64,000 nucleotides of DNA from Yoonia maritima (GTDB lineage: Bacteria; Pseudomonadota; Alphaproteobacteria; Rhodobacterales; Rhodobacteraceae): NCBI RefSeq assembly GCF_003003285.1, contig NZ_PVTP01000003.1, positions 1 to 64,000 on the forward strand, written 5' to 3'. Shown here piece by piece: positions 41,329-50,605 of this stretch. Position 1 is the stretch's first letter. Every line of letters begins with the position of its first letter. Below the pieces are notes generated by a model, which saw only the letters and a list, made by a program, of their open reading frames with translations, made no database searches and had not been told where the DNA came from. Made by a program: the position numbers and the translations under genes.

Positions 41329-43188
41329 ATGAATCAATCATCTAACAAAGCTTCTCGTTTCGCTGTCACGAGAGGGATAAAAATCGCCTTACCCATACTC
41401 ATTTTTGCGGTTTGTGTTACTTTACTTTGGCAGAAAATCGTCGCGATGGACATCAGCGCGATTAAAAATGCACTGGTCGCTGTCGAGCTCAAATCGTGCT
41501 CCATTGCTGCGTTGGCGACTTGGCTAAGCTTACGAGCGGTCGGACAATACGATGCAATCTGGCATCAAACTCTGCGGACAGGGATTGCTCCTCATGTTGC
41601 CGCGCGCGCTGGCATGACAGCAGTTGCAATCGCTCAAACGCTGGGGTTCGGCGCAATAACGGCCAGCTTGGTACGGCTCCGTTCACTCCCGCAAATGTCA
41701 CTATGGAAGGTGACGCAGCTTTCGGCGGCGGTATCACTGACGTTTATGGCATGCTGGGCGCTTTACGCGCTTGTCGCAGTATGGTGGCTAGGGGCAACCA
41801 TGAAGCTTTCACCGATTTGGGTCATACTCATCGCACTGACTTCTATTATTATGCTTGGCGCTGTCGCATTTGGACGCGATAGGTTTAAAGGTGCGCTGAC
41901 AACGACACGACTTTTCCAGCTTATGGGCTGGACCGGGTTTGACATGTTGTGCGCGTCCGCTGCGCTTTACGTTCTGTTACCTGCCGGTACTGAAACGCAG
42001 TTCACCATGTTATTCGCTGCCTATATTATCGCGTTGGGTGCAGGGCTCTTATCAAGCAGCCCCGGTGGCGCGGGCGCATTCGACCTCACCCTATTAACAC
42101 TGCTTTCAGGCCAAGAAGAGATGGTCGCAAGTCTAATAATCTTTCGCGTGATCTATTACGTAATTCCAGCCGCAATTGCATTCATTGCGATCATGTCACG
42201 CAAAACACCGACCACCTCCGACATAAAAGGCCCTGCATTTTGGGGTCTCGCATATCAAACAGGCGACCTGCGGCACATCGCTGGGCGCGATTGGTTCATC
42301 GGGCGGTTGCCATTTTTTCACTGTAGCATTGGGGCACACGATCAACAGCATAGCGAACCTGTAGATGTGCAAAAAATTGGCCGCGTAGCACGACGTCGCG
42401 GCCGATGCGGTGTTTTTTATAATTGCTCACCACGACTTGCTGCAGCCGCAGACCGGGCTGGATGGTACGTGCGCCGGATCGCAATGGAGGCCGTAGTTCG
42501 CCCCAACAATTGGACGCTCGAAGGGCGCGGGTTTCAAACTTTACGTCGCAAGTTACGCCGTGCCCAATTGGCAGGTGTTCACATCCAACAAGCCAATGAC
42601 GCCCATACCATGCCGGTTCTCGCGAAAATCGCGCGCAACTGGGCAATTCAGCATGGTGGTGAAATGGGGTTCTCGATGGGTCGGTTTTCAACCGACCTGA
42701 TCGCGAAACAGCGTGTATTTTTAATTAAAAATGACTGCGAAACCATTGGTTTTGTTACATTTTGCATTAGCCACGATAACTGGCACCTTGATCTAATCCG
42801 CCACCAAGGCCGTCTTCCAGATGGGGCCATGCATGCCGCGATTGTCGCCGCCATTGACGCCGCCGCAGCGGAAAACGTTACGCTTGTTTCACTTGCGACA
42901 GTGCCAGACCCACGACACACACCGTCATATTGGTCGGAACGAAAACGCGGGTTAATCCAATTCAAACGTAGCTTTTCACCAGTTTGGCTGCCGCGCTACC
43001 ACGCTGCCCCCAACAAGCTAATGTTTTGGATCAGCGGCCTGGTCATCGCTGTTGCGATACACCGTCCATTGCAAAACTTACCTTGGAAAGCGTTACGTCT
43101 CATCAAAATAGCAGCTTTAGAATTGAAGTTATCCCCAAGACATGACAAGCGACTAGTCAAACAAAACGGGAGCCCCGAGAGATCATGA
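41329..43188 (+). CDS. MprF-like lipid aminoacyltransferase / DUF2156 membrane protein
   Basis: 619 residues. Residues 1-~290 are a lysylphosphatidylglycerol-synthase-type membrane (flippase) domain with LGAGLLSSSPGGAGAFDLTLL and several helices. Residues ~310-600 are a cytosolic DUF2156 tandem-GNAT domain: WTLEGRGFQTLRRKLRRAQLAG, LDLIRHQGRLPDGAMHAAIV, LSLATVP. MprF adds lysine or alanine from tRNA to phosphatidylglycerol. Whether this one uses aminoacyl-tRNA, or some other donor, is not clear. Its stop overlaps the next gene (ATGA). A short inverted repeat, CTCCGG/CCGGAG, lies just before its start. Confidence 0.72.
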   Translation: MNQSSNKASRFAVTRGIKIALPILIFAVCVTLLWQKIVAMDISAIKNALVAVELKSCSIAALATWLSLRAVGQYDAIWHQTLRTGIAPHVAARAGMTAVAIAQTLGFGAITASLVRLRSLPQMSLWKVTQLSAAVSLTFMACWALYALVAVWWLGATMKLSPIWVILIALTSIIMLGAVAFGRDRFKGALTTTRLFQLMGWTGFDMLCASAALYVLLPAGTETQFTMLFAAYIIALGAGLLSSSPGGAGAFDLTLLTLLSGQEEMVASLIIFRVIYYVIPAAIAFIAIMSRKTPTTSDIKGPAFWGLAYQTGDLRHIAGRDWFIGRLPFFHCSIGAHDQQHSEPVDVQKIGRVARRRGRCGVFYNCSPRLAAAADRAGWYVRRIAMEAVVRPNNWTLEGRGFQTLRRKLRRAQLAGVHIQQANDAHTMPVLAKIARNWAIQHGGEMGFSMGRFSTDLIAKQRVFLIKNDCETIGFVTFCISHDNWHLDLIRHQGRLPDGAMHAAIVAAIDAAAAENVTLVSLATVPDPRHTPSYWSERKRGLIQFKRSFSPVWLPRYHAAPNKLMFWISGLVIAVAIHRPLQNLPWKALRLIKIAALELKLSPRHDKRLVKQNGSPERS

Positions 43189-44198
43189 CGAACGTCCTTT
43201 CAGAACTGCTTGAAACGCGCGACTGGCTGATGGCCGACGGTGCGACCGGAACGAACCTGTTCAATATGGGGCTTATGTCCGGCGATGCGCCTGAAATGTG
43301 GAACGTTGATGAAACCGCCAAGATCAAAGCATTGTACAGCGGTGCAGCCGATGCGGGCAGCGATATCTTCTTGACCAACAGCTTTGGTGCAAACGCTTCA
43401 CGCTTGAAACTGCACGGCGCAGAAAGCCGTGTGCATGAATTGAACAAAGCAGCCGCTGAGCTAGGGCGCGAAGTTGCTGACGCCTCTGGTCGCAAGATCG
43501 TCGTGGCGGGTTCTGTTGGGCCAACCGGCGAAATCATGGCACCAATGGGTAGCCTGACACACGAACGCGCTGTTGAAATGTTCCACGAACAGGCCGAGGG
43601 CCTAAAAGAAGGTGGCGCAGACGTGCTTTGGGTTGAAACCATCAGTGCGGCAGAAGAATTCGACGCGGCTGCCGAAGCATTCGCGCTTGCAGGCATGCCT
43701 TGGTGTGGCACCATGAGCTTTGACACTGCTGGGCGTACAATGATGGGGCTGACATCGGCAGACATGGTCAAAAAGGTCGGCAAAATTGCACACCAGCCGC
43801 TCGCATTTGGCGCAAACTGTGGCGTTGGTGCATCCGACCTGCTGCGTACCGTCTTGGGCTTTACTGCTGCTGGCCCAACTGCGCCGATCATCGCAAAAGG
43901 GAATGCAGGCATCCCTAAGTACCACGACGGTCACATCCACTATGACGGTACGCCTGAATTGATGGGTGACTATGCGGTGCTGGCACGTGATTGCGGCGCC
44001 ACAATTATTGGCGGTTGCTGTGGAACAACACCAGAGCATCTGCGCGCCATGCGCGAAGCGCTCGAAACACGCCCACGTGGCGAACGCCCGACGCTGGAAC
44101 AGATTTCAGAAAGCTTGGGAGGATTTTCCTCAGCGTCTGACGGCACTGATGGCGCCGGACCAGAGGCAGCACCACGCCGCGGCCGACGCCGCAAATAA
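43185..44198 (+). CDS. bmt: Homocysteine S-methyltransferase (BHMT/MetH N-domain type)
   Basis: 337 residues. It is a (beta/alpha)8 methyltransferase with the zinc cysteines C212 (FGANCGVGA) and C278-C279 (GGCCGTTPEH) that bind homocysteine, preceded by GATGTNLF near the start. It could use betaine as methyl donor, as its usual name says. The corrinoid protein and DUF1638 downstream suggest instead that it is the homocysteine half of a split B12-dependent methionine synthase. The C-terminus is a basic disordered tail (RRGRRRK). It is translationally coupled to the MprF-like gene. Confidence 0.88.
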   Translation: MTNVLSELLETRDWLMADGATGTNLFNMGLMSGDAPEMWNVDETAKIKALYSGAADAGSDIFLTNSFGANASRLKLHGAESRVHELNKAAAELGREVADASGRKIVVAGSVGPTGEIMAPMGSLTHERAVEMFHEQAEGLKEGGADVLWVETISAAEEFDAAAEAFALAGMPWCGTMSFDTAGRTMMGLTSADMVKKVGKIAHQPLAFGANCGVGASDLLRTVLGFTAAGPTAPIIAKGNAGIPKYHDGHIHYDGTPELMGDYAVLARDCGATIIGGCCGTTPEHLRAMREALETRPRGERPTLEQISESLGGFSSASDGTDGAGPEAAPRRGRRRK

Positions 44199-44201
44199 AA
44201 G

Positions 44202-45284
44202 CTAAAGCAACGATAGTTGGTCCCCGCGCTGCGGGGGCCGCGCGAATAGATCAGTCCGCAAATCGGGCAACGACCGATCAAGCCCCAACTTGCGTGTGGC
44301 AAGTTTGAACCGCTGTTTGATCATTGCCGCCCATTCCCCCTGCCCGGTCATCCGCTTTCCGAACTGTGGATCGTAATCCTTACCCCCGTGCAACTCTCGG
44401 ATACGCCCCATAACTCGTTTTGCCCGATCCGGATATTGCTGCTGCAACCAGTCCTGAAACAAACCGGCCACTTCTTGGGGTAACCGCAACACAATCGACG
44501 ACGCAGCCACAGCTCCAGCGCTGGAAGATGCCTCTAAAATTGCTTCTAGCTCATGATCCGTTAGGGCCGGCACAATCGGAGCCACCATCACACGCACAGG
44601 GACACCGGCAGCGGTTAACCTCGCTATCGTTCGCAAACGGGCTGCAGGCTGCGGAACACGCGGTTCCATTGCTCGCGACGTTTTCGGATCTAGCGTTGTT
44701 ACAGACACCCCGACACGTAACAAACCCTTTGCAGCCATAGGTGCAAGGATATCAATATCGCGCTCGATCAACGTGCCTTTGGTCACGATCGCGACAGGAT
44801 GATTAAAATCTGAGAGTACCTGCATGATATCGCGCATAATCCCGCGCGTTTTTTCGATCGGCTGATAAGGGTCAGTGTTCGTCCCAATTGCAATCGTCGC
44901 AGGTTCATATCGAGAGCTCGAAAGTTCTTTGTGCAATTGCTCTGCGGCATTTGGTCGTGCGATCAACTTGGTTTCAAAATCCAATCCGGGCGAAAGACCT
45001 AGAAACGCATGACTAGGGCGTGCAAAGCAATAGATGCATCCATGTTCACACCCACGATACGGGTTTATGGTCTGACCAAACGACAGGTCTGGCGAATTAT
45101 TACGTGTGATAATCTTACGTGCACGTTCTTCGCTGACCTCTGTCCGCAAGATTGGCAAATCTTCGTCTTGGTGCCAGCCATCATCCACGGCCCGCGCTGT
45201 GTATCTATCGAACCGGACATCAGGATTAGAAATAGCCGCCCGCGCCGGCGTACGATTATGTCGTTGCGTGAGATCATCAACCAT
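44202..45284 (-). CDS. PA0069-family radical SAM protein
   Basis: 360 residues. NPYRGCEHGCIYCFARPSH carries the [4Fe-4S] cysteines C79-x3-C83-x2-C86. GTNTDPYQPIEK, VAIVTKGTLIERDID and VSVTTLDPKTSRAMEPR are the SplB-like pattern of the PA0069 group. Its substrate is unknown. It is inserted on the opposite strand between the homocysteine methyltransferase and corrinoid protein genes, ending three bases after the former. Confidence 0.85.
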   Translation of the reverse strand: MVDDLTQRHNRTPARAAISNPDVRFDRYTARAVDDGWHQDEDLPILRTEVSEERARKIITRNNSPDLSFGQTINPYRGCEHGCIYCFARPSHAFLGLSPGLDFETKLIARPNAAEQLHKELSSSRYEPATIAIGTNTDPYQPIEKTRGIMRDIMQVLSDFNHPVAIVTKGTLIERDIDILAPMAAKGLLRVGVSVTTLDPKTSRAMEPRVPQPAARLRTIARLTAAGVPVRVMVAPIVPALTDHELEAILEASSSAGAVAASSIVLRLPQEVAGLFQDWLQQQYPDRAKRVMGRIRELHGGKDYDPQFGKRMTGQGEWAAMIKQRFKLATRKLGLDRSLPDLRTDLFARPPQRGDQLSLL

Positions 45285-45416
45285 GCCCCCAAATAGAACA
45301 TAAAGCGAACATCAACAAGTGTTCGTCGGTCTTGAATTTTTGAATGTCGCAAATCACTGGCTGGTCAAATCAATAAAGGCGCATTACGTAAGGACGAAAT
45401 GCAATAGAGGTGCCAA

Positions 45417-46121
45417 ATGTCCGACGAAGAAGATGACATCATCCTGTCCGAACTAAATGACGAGGATCTCGTCGCGCAGATGTTTGACGACCTTTATGAT
45501 GGCATGAAGGAAGAGATCGAAGAGGGTGTGAACATCCTAATCGAACGCGGCTGGGCCCCGTATAAGGTTCTAACCGAGGCCTTGGTCGGCGGAATGACGA
45601 TTGTTGGCCACGACTTCCGCGACGGCATTTTGTTCGTCCCCGAAGTTTTGCTGGCTGCAAACGCTATGAAAGGTGGCATGTCCATTTTGAAACCATTGCT
45701 GATCGCCACTGGTGCGCCGCGCATGGGCAAGATGGTGATCGGCACCGTCAAAGGCGACATACACGACATCGGCAAAAACCTTGTTGCGATGATGATGGAA
45801 GGCGCTGGCTTTGAAGTGACCGATCTTGGCATCAACAACGCGGTCGAGGCCTACATCGAAGCTATTGAAGCTGAAGATGCTGACATCCTAGGTATGTCCG
45901 CCCTACTAACGACCACTATGCCTTATATGAAGGTTGTGATCGACACGATGGTCGAAAAAGGCATGCGCGATGATTATATCGTTCTTGTTGGTGGTGCCCC
46001 CTTGAACGAAGAGTTCGGCAAAGCCATCGGCGCAGACGCATATTGCCGCGATGCGGCTGTTGCGGTTGAAACAGCCAAAGCGCTTGTGGCGCGTAAACAT
46101 AACCAAGGTGCCTCGGCGTAA
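45417..46121 (+). CDS. Corrinoid (B12-binding) protein, methionine synthase module
   Basis: 234 residues. Residues ~20-100 form the helical cap (MKEEIEEGVNILIERGWAPYKVLTEALVGGM); the Rossmann B12 domain follows, with the lower-ligand motif D114-x-H116-x-x-G119 (GDIHDIGKN) and GMSALLTTTMPYM, VLVGGAPL. His116 should replace dimethylbenzimidazole on cobalt. It carries methyl groups between a donor domain and a methyltransferase. Here the neighbours suggest it plays the B12 module of a split MetH, although its general family also serves methylamine systems. Good AGAGGTGCC site before the ATG. Confidence 0.88.
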   Translation: MSDEEDDIILSELNDEDLVAQMFDDLYDGMKEEIEEGVNILIERGWAPYKVLTEALVGGMTIVGHDFRDGILFVPEVLLAANAMKGGMSILKPLLIATGAPRMGKMVIGTVKGDIHDIGKNLVAMMMEGAGFEVTDLGINNAVEAYIEAIEAEDADILGMSALLTTTMPYMKVVIDTMVEKGMRDDYIVLVGGAPLNEEFGKAIGADAYCRDAAVAVETAKALVARKHNQGASA

Positions 46122-46165
46122 AAACTTTCTGACGCGGCATCCGTTCAAGTTGATAAGGACCTAAG

Positions 46166-46330
46166 ATGCCGCGTACGACACTTGCACTCATCTTGCTTTG
46201 CGTCATTGGATGCGCGGCAATCACCGTTTGGATGATCACAGCATTCGGCAGCGGTTTTGGTCCCGTTACGGTTTTGATCGTGCTCTGCATTACTTTGTGC
46301 CTGCGCTATTTTGTTGCCTGGCGCCAATGA
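46166..46330 (+). CDS. 54-residue two-helix membrane protein before DUF1638
   Basis: ATG at 46166 after AAGGAC. The peptide MPRTTLALILLCVIGCAAIT continues into a second hydrophobic stretch (VTVLIVLCITLCLRYFVAW) and its stop overlaps the DUF1638 start (ATGA). The coupling and the composition support a real gene. I know no family for it. It may tether the neighbouring system to the membrane, which is speculation. Confidence 0.55.
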   Translation: MPRTTLALILLCVIGCAAITVWMITAFGSGFGPVTVLIVLCITLCLRYFVAWRQ

Positions 46331-46950
46331 CGAGCGACGCCACCCTTACAACTGATGGGCTACCGCCTGAAGGACGTGGCCGGGTACTGCTGATTGCCTG
46401 TGGTGCACTGGCACGCGAAATCATTGCGGTGCGCGATGGGAACGGCTGGGATCACCTTGATCTACAGTGTTTGCCCGCCATCTATCATGCTCGACCTGAA
46501 AAAATAGTTCCTGCTGTTCGCGCTGCGATCGAACAACATCGTGCAGATTACGACCGAATTTTTGTCGTCTACGCCGACTGCGGAACCGGCGGCGAATTAG
46601 CTACTGCCTGCAATGAACTGGGCGTTGAAATGATCGCAGGGCCCCACTGTTATTCGTTCTTTGAAGGTAACAAAGCCTTTAACGCGCTGGATGAAGTTAC
46701 ATCCTTTTACCTGACCGACTTTTTGGTCCGTCAATTTGATGCATTCGTCTGGGAACCATTAGGCCTATCAAAGCACCCCCAACTTCGCGATATGTATTTC
46801 GGCAATTACGAAAAGCTAGTTTACCAAGGACAAACAGAAAACCCAGAACTTATTGAAAAGGCACGTGAATGCGCTGATAGGCTTGGCCTCAAATTTGAGT
46901 ATCGATTTACTGGTTATGGTGATCTAACTGCCGCACTGCGGTCCGCCTAA
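46327..46950 (+). CDS. DUF1638 protein, methionine synthesis neighbourhood
   Basis: 207 residues from ATG 46327. GRVLLIACGALAREIIAV, LQCLPAIYHARPEKI, VYADCGTGGEL, GPHCYSFFEG and FEYRFTGYGDLTAALR are the DUF1638 landmarks; conserved Cys and His suggest a metal or corrinoid site. DUF1638 genes accompany corrinoid methyltransferases, and as I recall a homologue in Phaeobacter was linked to the split methionine synthase by mutant fitness. It may reactivate or load the cobalamin protein. It is translationally coupled to the small membrane protein; its 3' end overlaps sufE by four bases, tail to tail. Confidence 0.8.
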   Translation: MTSDATLTTDGLPPEGRGRVLLIACGALAREIIAVRDGNGWDHLDLQCLPAIYHARPEKIVPAVRAAIEQHRADYDRIFVVYADCGTGGELATACNELGVEMIAGPHCYSFFEGNKAFNALDEVTSFYLTDFLVRQFDAFVWEPLGLSKHPQLRDMYFGNYEKLVYQGQTENPELIEKARECADRLGLKFEYRFTGYGDLTAALRSA

Positions 46951-47354
46951 GCAGCAGCAGCTGTCTCGCGAATACGGTCAACCATCGCGCGTAGGCCGTT
47001 TGAACGTTGTGCCGACAAATGGTCATTCAGCCCAAGCCGGGCGAGCTCAGCAGGCGCATCAATGGCGGCGACATCCGCGACGGGCTGATTATTGTACAAC
47101 GCCAGCAGCACCGCAATCAAACCTTGCACGATCATTGCGTCACTTGCCCCATGAAAGGTAAATAGACCGTCTTTGATTTGCGGAACAAGCCACACCTGAC
47201 TGGCACATCCGTCCACTTTGGTCGCGGGAACGCGGAGCGCTTCTTCGAGCGGCTCCATCGCCTTACCCATGTCAATCACATGACGATAGCGGTCTTCCCA
47301 ATCATCAAGGAATTCAAAGGTTTCAACAAGTTCTTCAAAATCAGGGTTTGCCAT
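46947..47354 (-). CDS. sufE: SufE-type cysteine desulfurase activator
   Basis: 135 residues from the ATG at 47354 (AAAGGTACTGCA upstream). DFEELVETFEFLDDWEDRY at the start and VPATKVDGCASQVWLVPQ with sulfur-accepting Cys50; SNGLRAMVDRIRETA ends the protein. It draws persulfide sulfur from SufS for Fe-S assembly. The suf operon itself is not in the window. Confidence 0.93.
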   Translation of the reverse strand: MANPDFEELVETFEFLDDWEDRYRHVIDMGKAMEPLEEALRVPATKVDGCASQVWLVPQIKDGLFTFHGASDAMIVQGLIAVLLALYNNQPVADVAAIDAPAELARLGLNDHLSAQRSNGLRAMVDRIRETAAAA

Positions 47355-47412
47355 TGCAGTACCTTTTAGGTGTTTGACTGTCATGTAGGGGCACAGCCCC
47401 TGCAGGTCCAGA

Positions 47413-48570
47413 TCAAAGCGTGACGGTGACGACTTTCTGACCTTTCACAGCCAAACCGACCAACCCGTCACACATCCGCAGCGCTTCGTGACCGAACACC
47501 TCGCGGCGCCATCCCTTAAGTGCTGGGACATCGCGTTCACCGCCCGCCAAAGCATCCAAATCAGCAGATGTCGCAACAAGCTTTTGCGCGACACCCTCTT
47601 GATCTGTTTTCGCCTTTAACAGAACACGCAACATGTCTGCCAACGCAGGGTTCACTTGTAATTTCGCCCGCGGATTCACGACAGTTGGCATGTCTTCGGG
47701 TTTGACATTTACCCCATCTTGGACAGCTTTCAGAATACCCTGAGCGATATCGCCTCTGCGCGCCTCGCGCAGTAGCAGACGTGAACGCCCCAAGTCGGCT
47801 TCGTTTTGTGGCTTGGTTGAGGCGAGCTCGACCAATGCATCATCCTTATAAACACGGCTACGTGGGATGTTACGTTCTTGGGCATATATTTCGCGAAACC
47901 GGGCCAATTCGCGGACGATCGCCAAAAAACGACCCGATTGCGTTCGTGTCTTCACGCGTTTCCATGCGGCATCAGGATCGGCCTGATAAGTCGCAGGATC
48001 CTTAAGTACTGCCATTTCTTCCGCAACCCATTTTTTACGGCCCGATTTATCCAACTGTGCCGACAAGAATTCATAGATATCGCGCAAATGCGTCACATCT
48101 GCCAATGCGTATTTGGATTGCGCATCCGTCAGCGGACGACGTGACCAATCCGTAAAGCGTGACGATTTATCCAAATCAGCCTTTGCGATCTTTCGCACAA
48201 GCGTTTCATACCCAACCTGTTCGCCAAAGCCACAGACCATCGCAGCGACCTGCGTGTCAAACAGTGGTTCAGGGATCACCCCTGCATCAACAAAGAAAAT
48301 CTCAAGATCTTGGCGGGCAGCATGGAATACTTTGACCACCCCAACGTCACGGTAAAGATCATATAGTGGCTCCAACGACAGACCATCAGCAAGTGGATCA
48401 ACCAGAACAGCGTCTTCGCCGTTCTCATCCTGATAGGCCAACTGCACGAGACACAGCTTTGAATAATACGTCCGTTCGCGTAAAAACTCGGTATCTACGG
48501 TTACATATGGCCGCTTTGCCGCCTCTTTACAGAAGTCCGCCAAAGCTTCGGTCGTAGTGATCTTTTTCAT
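47413..48570 (-). CDS. rnd: Ribonuclease D
   Basis: 385 residues. The DEDD exonuclease begins with D26-x-E28 (TVDTEFLRERTYY); HAARQDLEIFF and YALADVTHL supply the other acidic residues. An HRDC helical domain occupies about 210-290 (ARFREIYAQERNIPRSRVYKD), and a second HRDC-like region follows. It trims the 3' ends of tRNA and other stable RNAs. Confidence 0.95.
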   Translation of the reverse strand: MKKITTTEALADFCKEAAKRPYVTVDTEFLRERTYYSKLCLVQLAYQDENGEDAVLVDPLADGLSLEPLYDLYRDVGVVKVFHAARQDLEIFFVDAGVIPEPLFDTQVAAMVCGFGEQVGYETLVRKIAKADLDKSSRFTDWSRRPLTDAQSKYALADVTHLRDIYEFLSAQLDKSGRKKWVAEEMAVLKDPATYQADPDAAWKRVKTRTQSGRFLAIVRELARFREIYAQERNIPRSRVYKDDALVELASTKPQNEADLGRSRLLLREARRGDIAQGILKAVQDGVNVKPEDMPTVVNPRAKLQVNPALADMLRVLLKAKTDQEGVAQKLVATSADLDALAGGERDVPALKGWRREVFGHEALRMCDGLVGLAVKGQKVVTVTL

Positions 48571-48656
48571 AGGTCGTCCGTCAATCGTTCAATACTAGGC
48601 CACAGTGGTGACATTTGATAAGCGATTGACCAAAAAATGAAAAGGTCGGCCGTGCA

Positions 48657-49253
48657 TTAGCCGTTAATCATTACCGGGGTACGATCCCCAGCGGCGTAAC
48701 GTTGCAACACTTGCGGGTATAATTGGTGTTCAAAAGGCAACAAACGGGCTGCTAATGTTTCGGCAGTATCATCAGCGCTGATCGCTATTTTCGCCTGCCC
48801 TAAAATCGGACCACCGTCCAATTCTGCGGTAACTTCATGCACGCTGCAGCCGTGTTCGGTATCGCCCGCCTCAAGCGCGCGGACATGCGTGTGCAGGCCT
48901 TTGTATTTCGGCAGCAGTGACGGGTGGATGTTCAACATTCGCCCTTCCCAGTTGCGCGTAAATTCGGGTGTTAAAATACGCATAAATCCAGCAAGACAAA
49001 TAATGTCAGGTTTTGCGACTTCTAATGCCTTTTGCAATGCGGCCTCAAACGCGGGGCGATCTTTGCCAAACGGTTTGTGATCGACAGCAAAGGTTGGAAC
49101 GTTCAATGCACGCGCCTTGGCAAGACCGCCAGCATTTGGATCGTTCGAAAGCACCAGAACAGGCCGCGCCGGATGATCGCCGGTCATGGAATTGACCAGC
49201 GTCACCATATTAGAACCGCCGCCAGAAATCAGGATCGCAACGCGTTTGGTCAC
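48657..49253 (-). CDS. purN: Phosphoribosylglycinamide formyltransferase
   Basis: 198 residues. [13 protein letters not shown] at the start, then the catalytic Asn-His-Asp set in [27 protein letters not shown] and ELDGGPIL. It transfers formyl from 10-formyl-THF to GAR. Its start overlaps the purM stop by four bases. With purC-purS-purQ 9 kb away the window covers five purine genes. Confidence 0.96.
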   Translation of the reverse strand: MTKRVAILISGGGSNMVTLVNSMTGDHPARPVLVLSNDPNAGGLAKARALNVPTFAVDHKPFGKDRPAFEAALQKALEVAKPDIICLAGFMRILTPEFTRNWEGRMLNIHPSLLPKYKGLHTHVRALEAGDTEHGCSVHEVTAELDGGPILGQAKIAISADDTAETLAARLLPFEHQLYPQVLQRYAAGDRTPVMING

Positions 49254-50290
49254 AAAAGTGCGCCTGTGTATGAAACGCCTTCGCTCTTGGTGATTGTGCC
49301 AAGGTGATGAACCGTTTCACCGGCCTCGGCCAACAACACGGTCAGCGCCTCTGCTTCGGCGGCATCTACGGCCAGAACCATGCCGATACCGGCGTTGAAT
49401 GTCTTCAGCAATTCAGCTTCTGCCATCCCGCCAGTTTCTGCGAGCCAACGGAAAACCGGAGGAAGCTCCCATGAACCCAGATCAATCTGCGCGCCCAAGC
49501 CTTCTGGCAGAACACGCGGCAGGTTTTCAGTCAGGCCACCACCAGTGATATGGGCCAGCGCGTGAACGCCCCCGGCGCGCACCGCAGCGAGCGCTTGTTT
49601 GACATAAAGACGTGTTGGCGCAAGCAGCGCCTCGCCCAATGTGCCATCGGTGAACGGCGCATCATCCCCCCAAGTCAAACCAGAAAGCTCAACAACGCGG
49701 CGCACCAAAGAATACCCGTTTGAGTGCACACCATCAGATGCGAGGCCCAGCAGTATGTCACCCTCGGAAACACCAGCAGGCAATTCTGCGCCACGTTCCA
49801 TTGCGCCGACCGCGAAACCTGCCAGATCGAAATCACCTTCGTGGTACATGCCGGGCATCTCAGCGGTTTCACCGCCGATCAGCGCACAACCTGATGCTTC
49901 ACATCCAGCAGCAATGCCTTCAATAATGCGGGTCGCCTCGTCTAGTTCGAGCTTACCAGTCGCAAAGTAATCAAGGAAAAACAGTGGCTCTGCGCCCTGA
50001 CACACCAGATCGTTCACACACATAGCGACCAAATCGATCCCGATGGTATCAACGTTGCCTGTGTCAATCGCGATGCGAAGCTTGGTTCCAACACCGTCAG
50101 TGGCTGCAACCAGAACCGGGTCGGTGTAACCCGCACCTTTTAGGTCAAACAATGCACCAAAACCGCCAAGTCCGGCCATCACGCCCGGACGGGCCGTGCG
50201 CTTTGCTGCTGGTTTAATGCGCTCTACCAGCGAATTGCCAGCGTCGATATCCACCCCAGCATCTGCGTAGGTCAGGCCGTTTTTGGTCAT
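49250..50290 (-). CDS. purM: Phosphoribosylformylglycinamidine cyclo-ligase (AIR synthase)
   Basis: 346 residues. [20 protein letters not shown] at the start, [29 protein letters not shown], and [11 protein letters not shown] are PurM hallmarks. It closes the imidazole ring of FGAM with ATP. First gene of purM-purN. Confidence 0.97.
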   Translation of the reverse strand: MTKNGLTYADAGVDIDAGNSLVERIKPAAKRTARPGVMAGLGGFGALFDLKGAGYTDPVLVAATDGVGTKLRIAIDTGNVDTIGIDLVAMCVNDLVCQGAEPLFFLDYFATGKLELDEATRIIEGIAAGCEASGCALIGGETAEMPGMYHEGDFDLAGFAVGAMERGAELPAGVSEGDILLGLASDGVHSNGYSLVRRVVELSGLTWGDDAPFTDGTLGEALLAPTRLYVKQALAAVRAGGVHALAHITGGGLTENLPRVLPEGLGAQIDLGSWELPPVFRWLAETGGMAEAELLKTFNAGIGMVLAVDAAEAEALTVLLAEAGETVHHLGTITKSEGVSYTGALL

Positions 50291-50605
50291 TGTGACACCC
50301 CATCTTTACGTTGAAGCTGCGATAGCCCAAGCCCCGCGATTGCGCAACGCACTGGCGCGCTGAAACCATAATAAAATGCGATTCACATACGGTTTATTAA
50401 CCTTTTCACGCGTATTCACAGCCAGAGACCGAAGCCCTCCTCAACTTCAATGGTATCTCTAGACAAACGAAACGGCGGAAACTGGCGGTTCAAACCTAAT
50501 AGTTCCCGCCGTTTACCTAAAAGTACTCGCTTCCCTATAGATTGAAAAGATTGCGTAACTGCTGCTTGACGCCTCTGCATGTTCTGTTACTTCATGCGCC
50601 ACGGG
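50291..50605. other. 315-bp intergenic region with a long inverted repeat
   Basis: No gene is supported. The region probably holds the purM promoter (minus) and the tRNA promoter (plus). A 14-nt inverted repeat with one mismatch, AAACGGCGGAAACT (50470-50483) against AGTTCCCGCCGTTT (50501-50514), would fold into a strong hairpin with a 17-nt loop. No T-run follows on either strand. Confidence 0.5.

Noticed and set aside
43100..43190. SAM or cobalamin riboswitch before the methionine genes
   Set aside because: The methyltransferase starts inside the upstream coding sequence, and the 130 bp before the corrinoid gene show no B12-box-like consensus.
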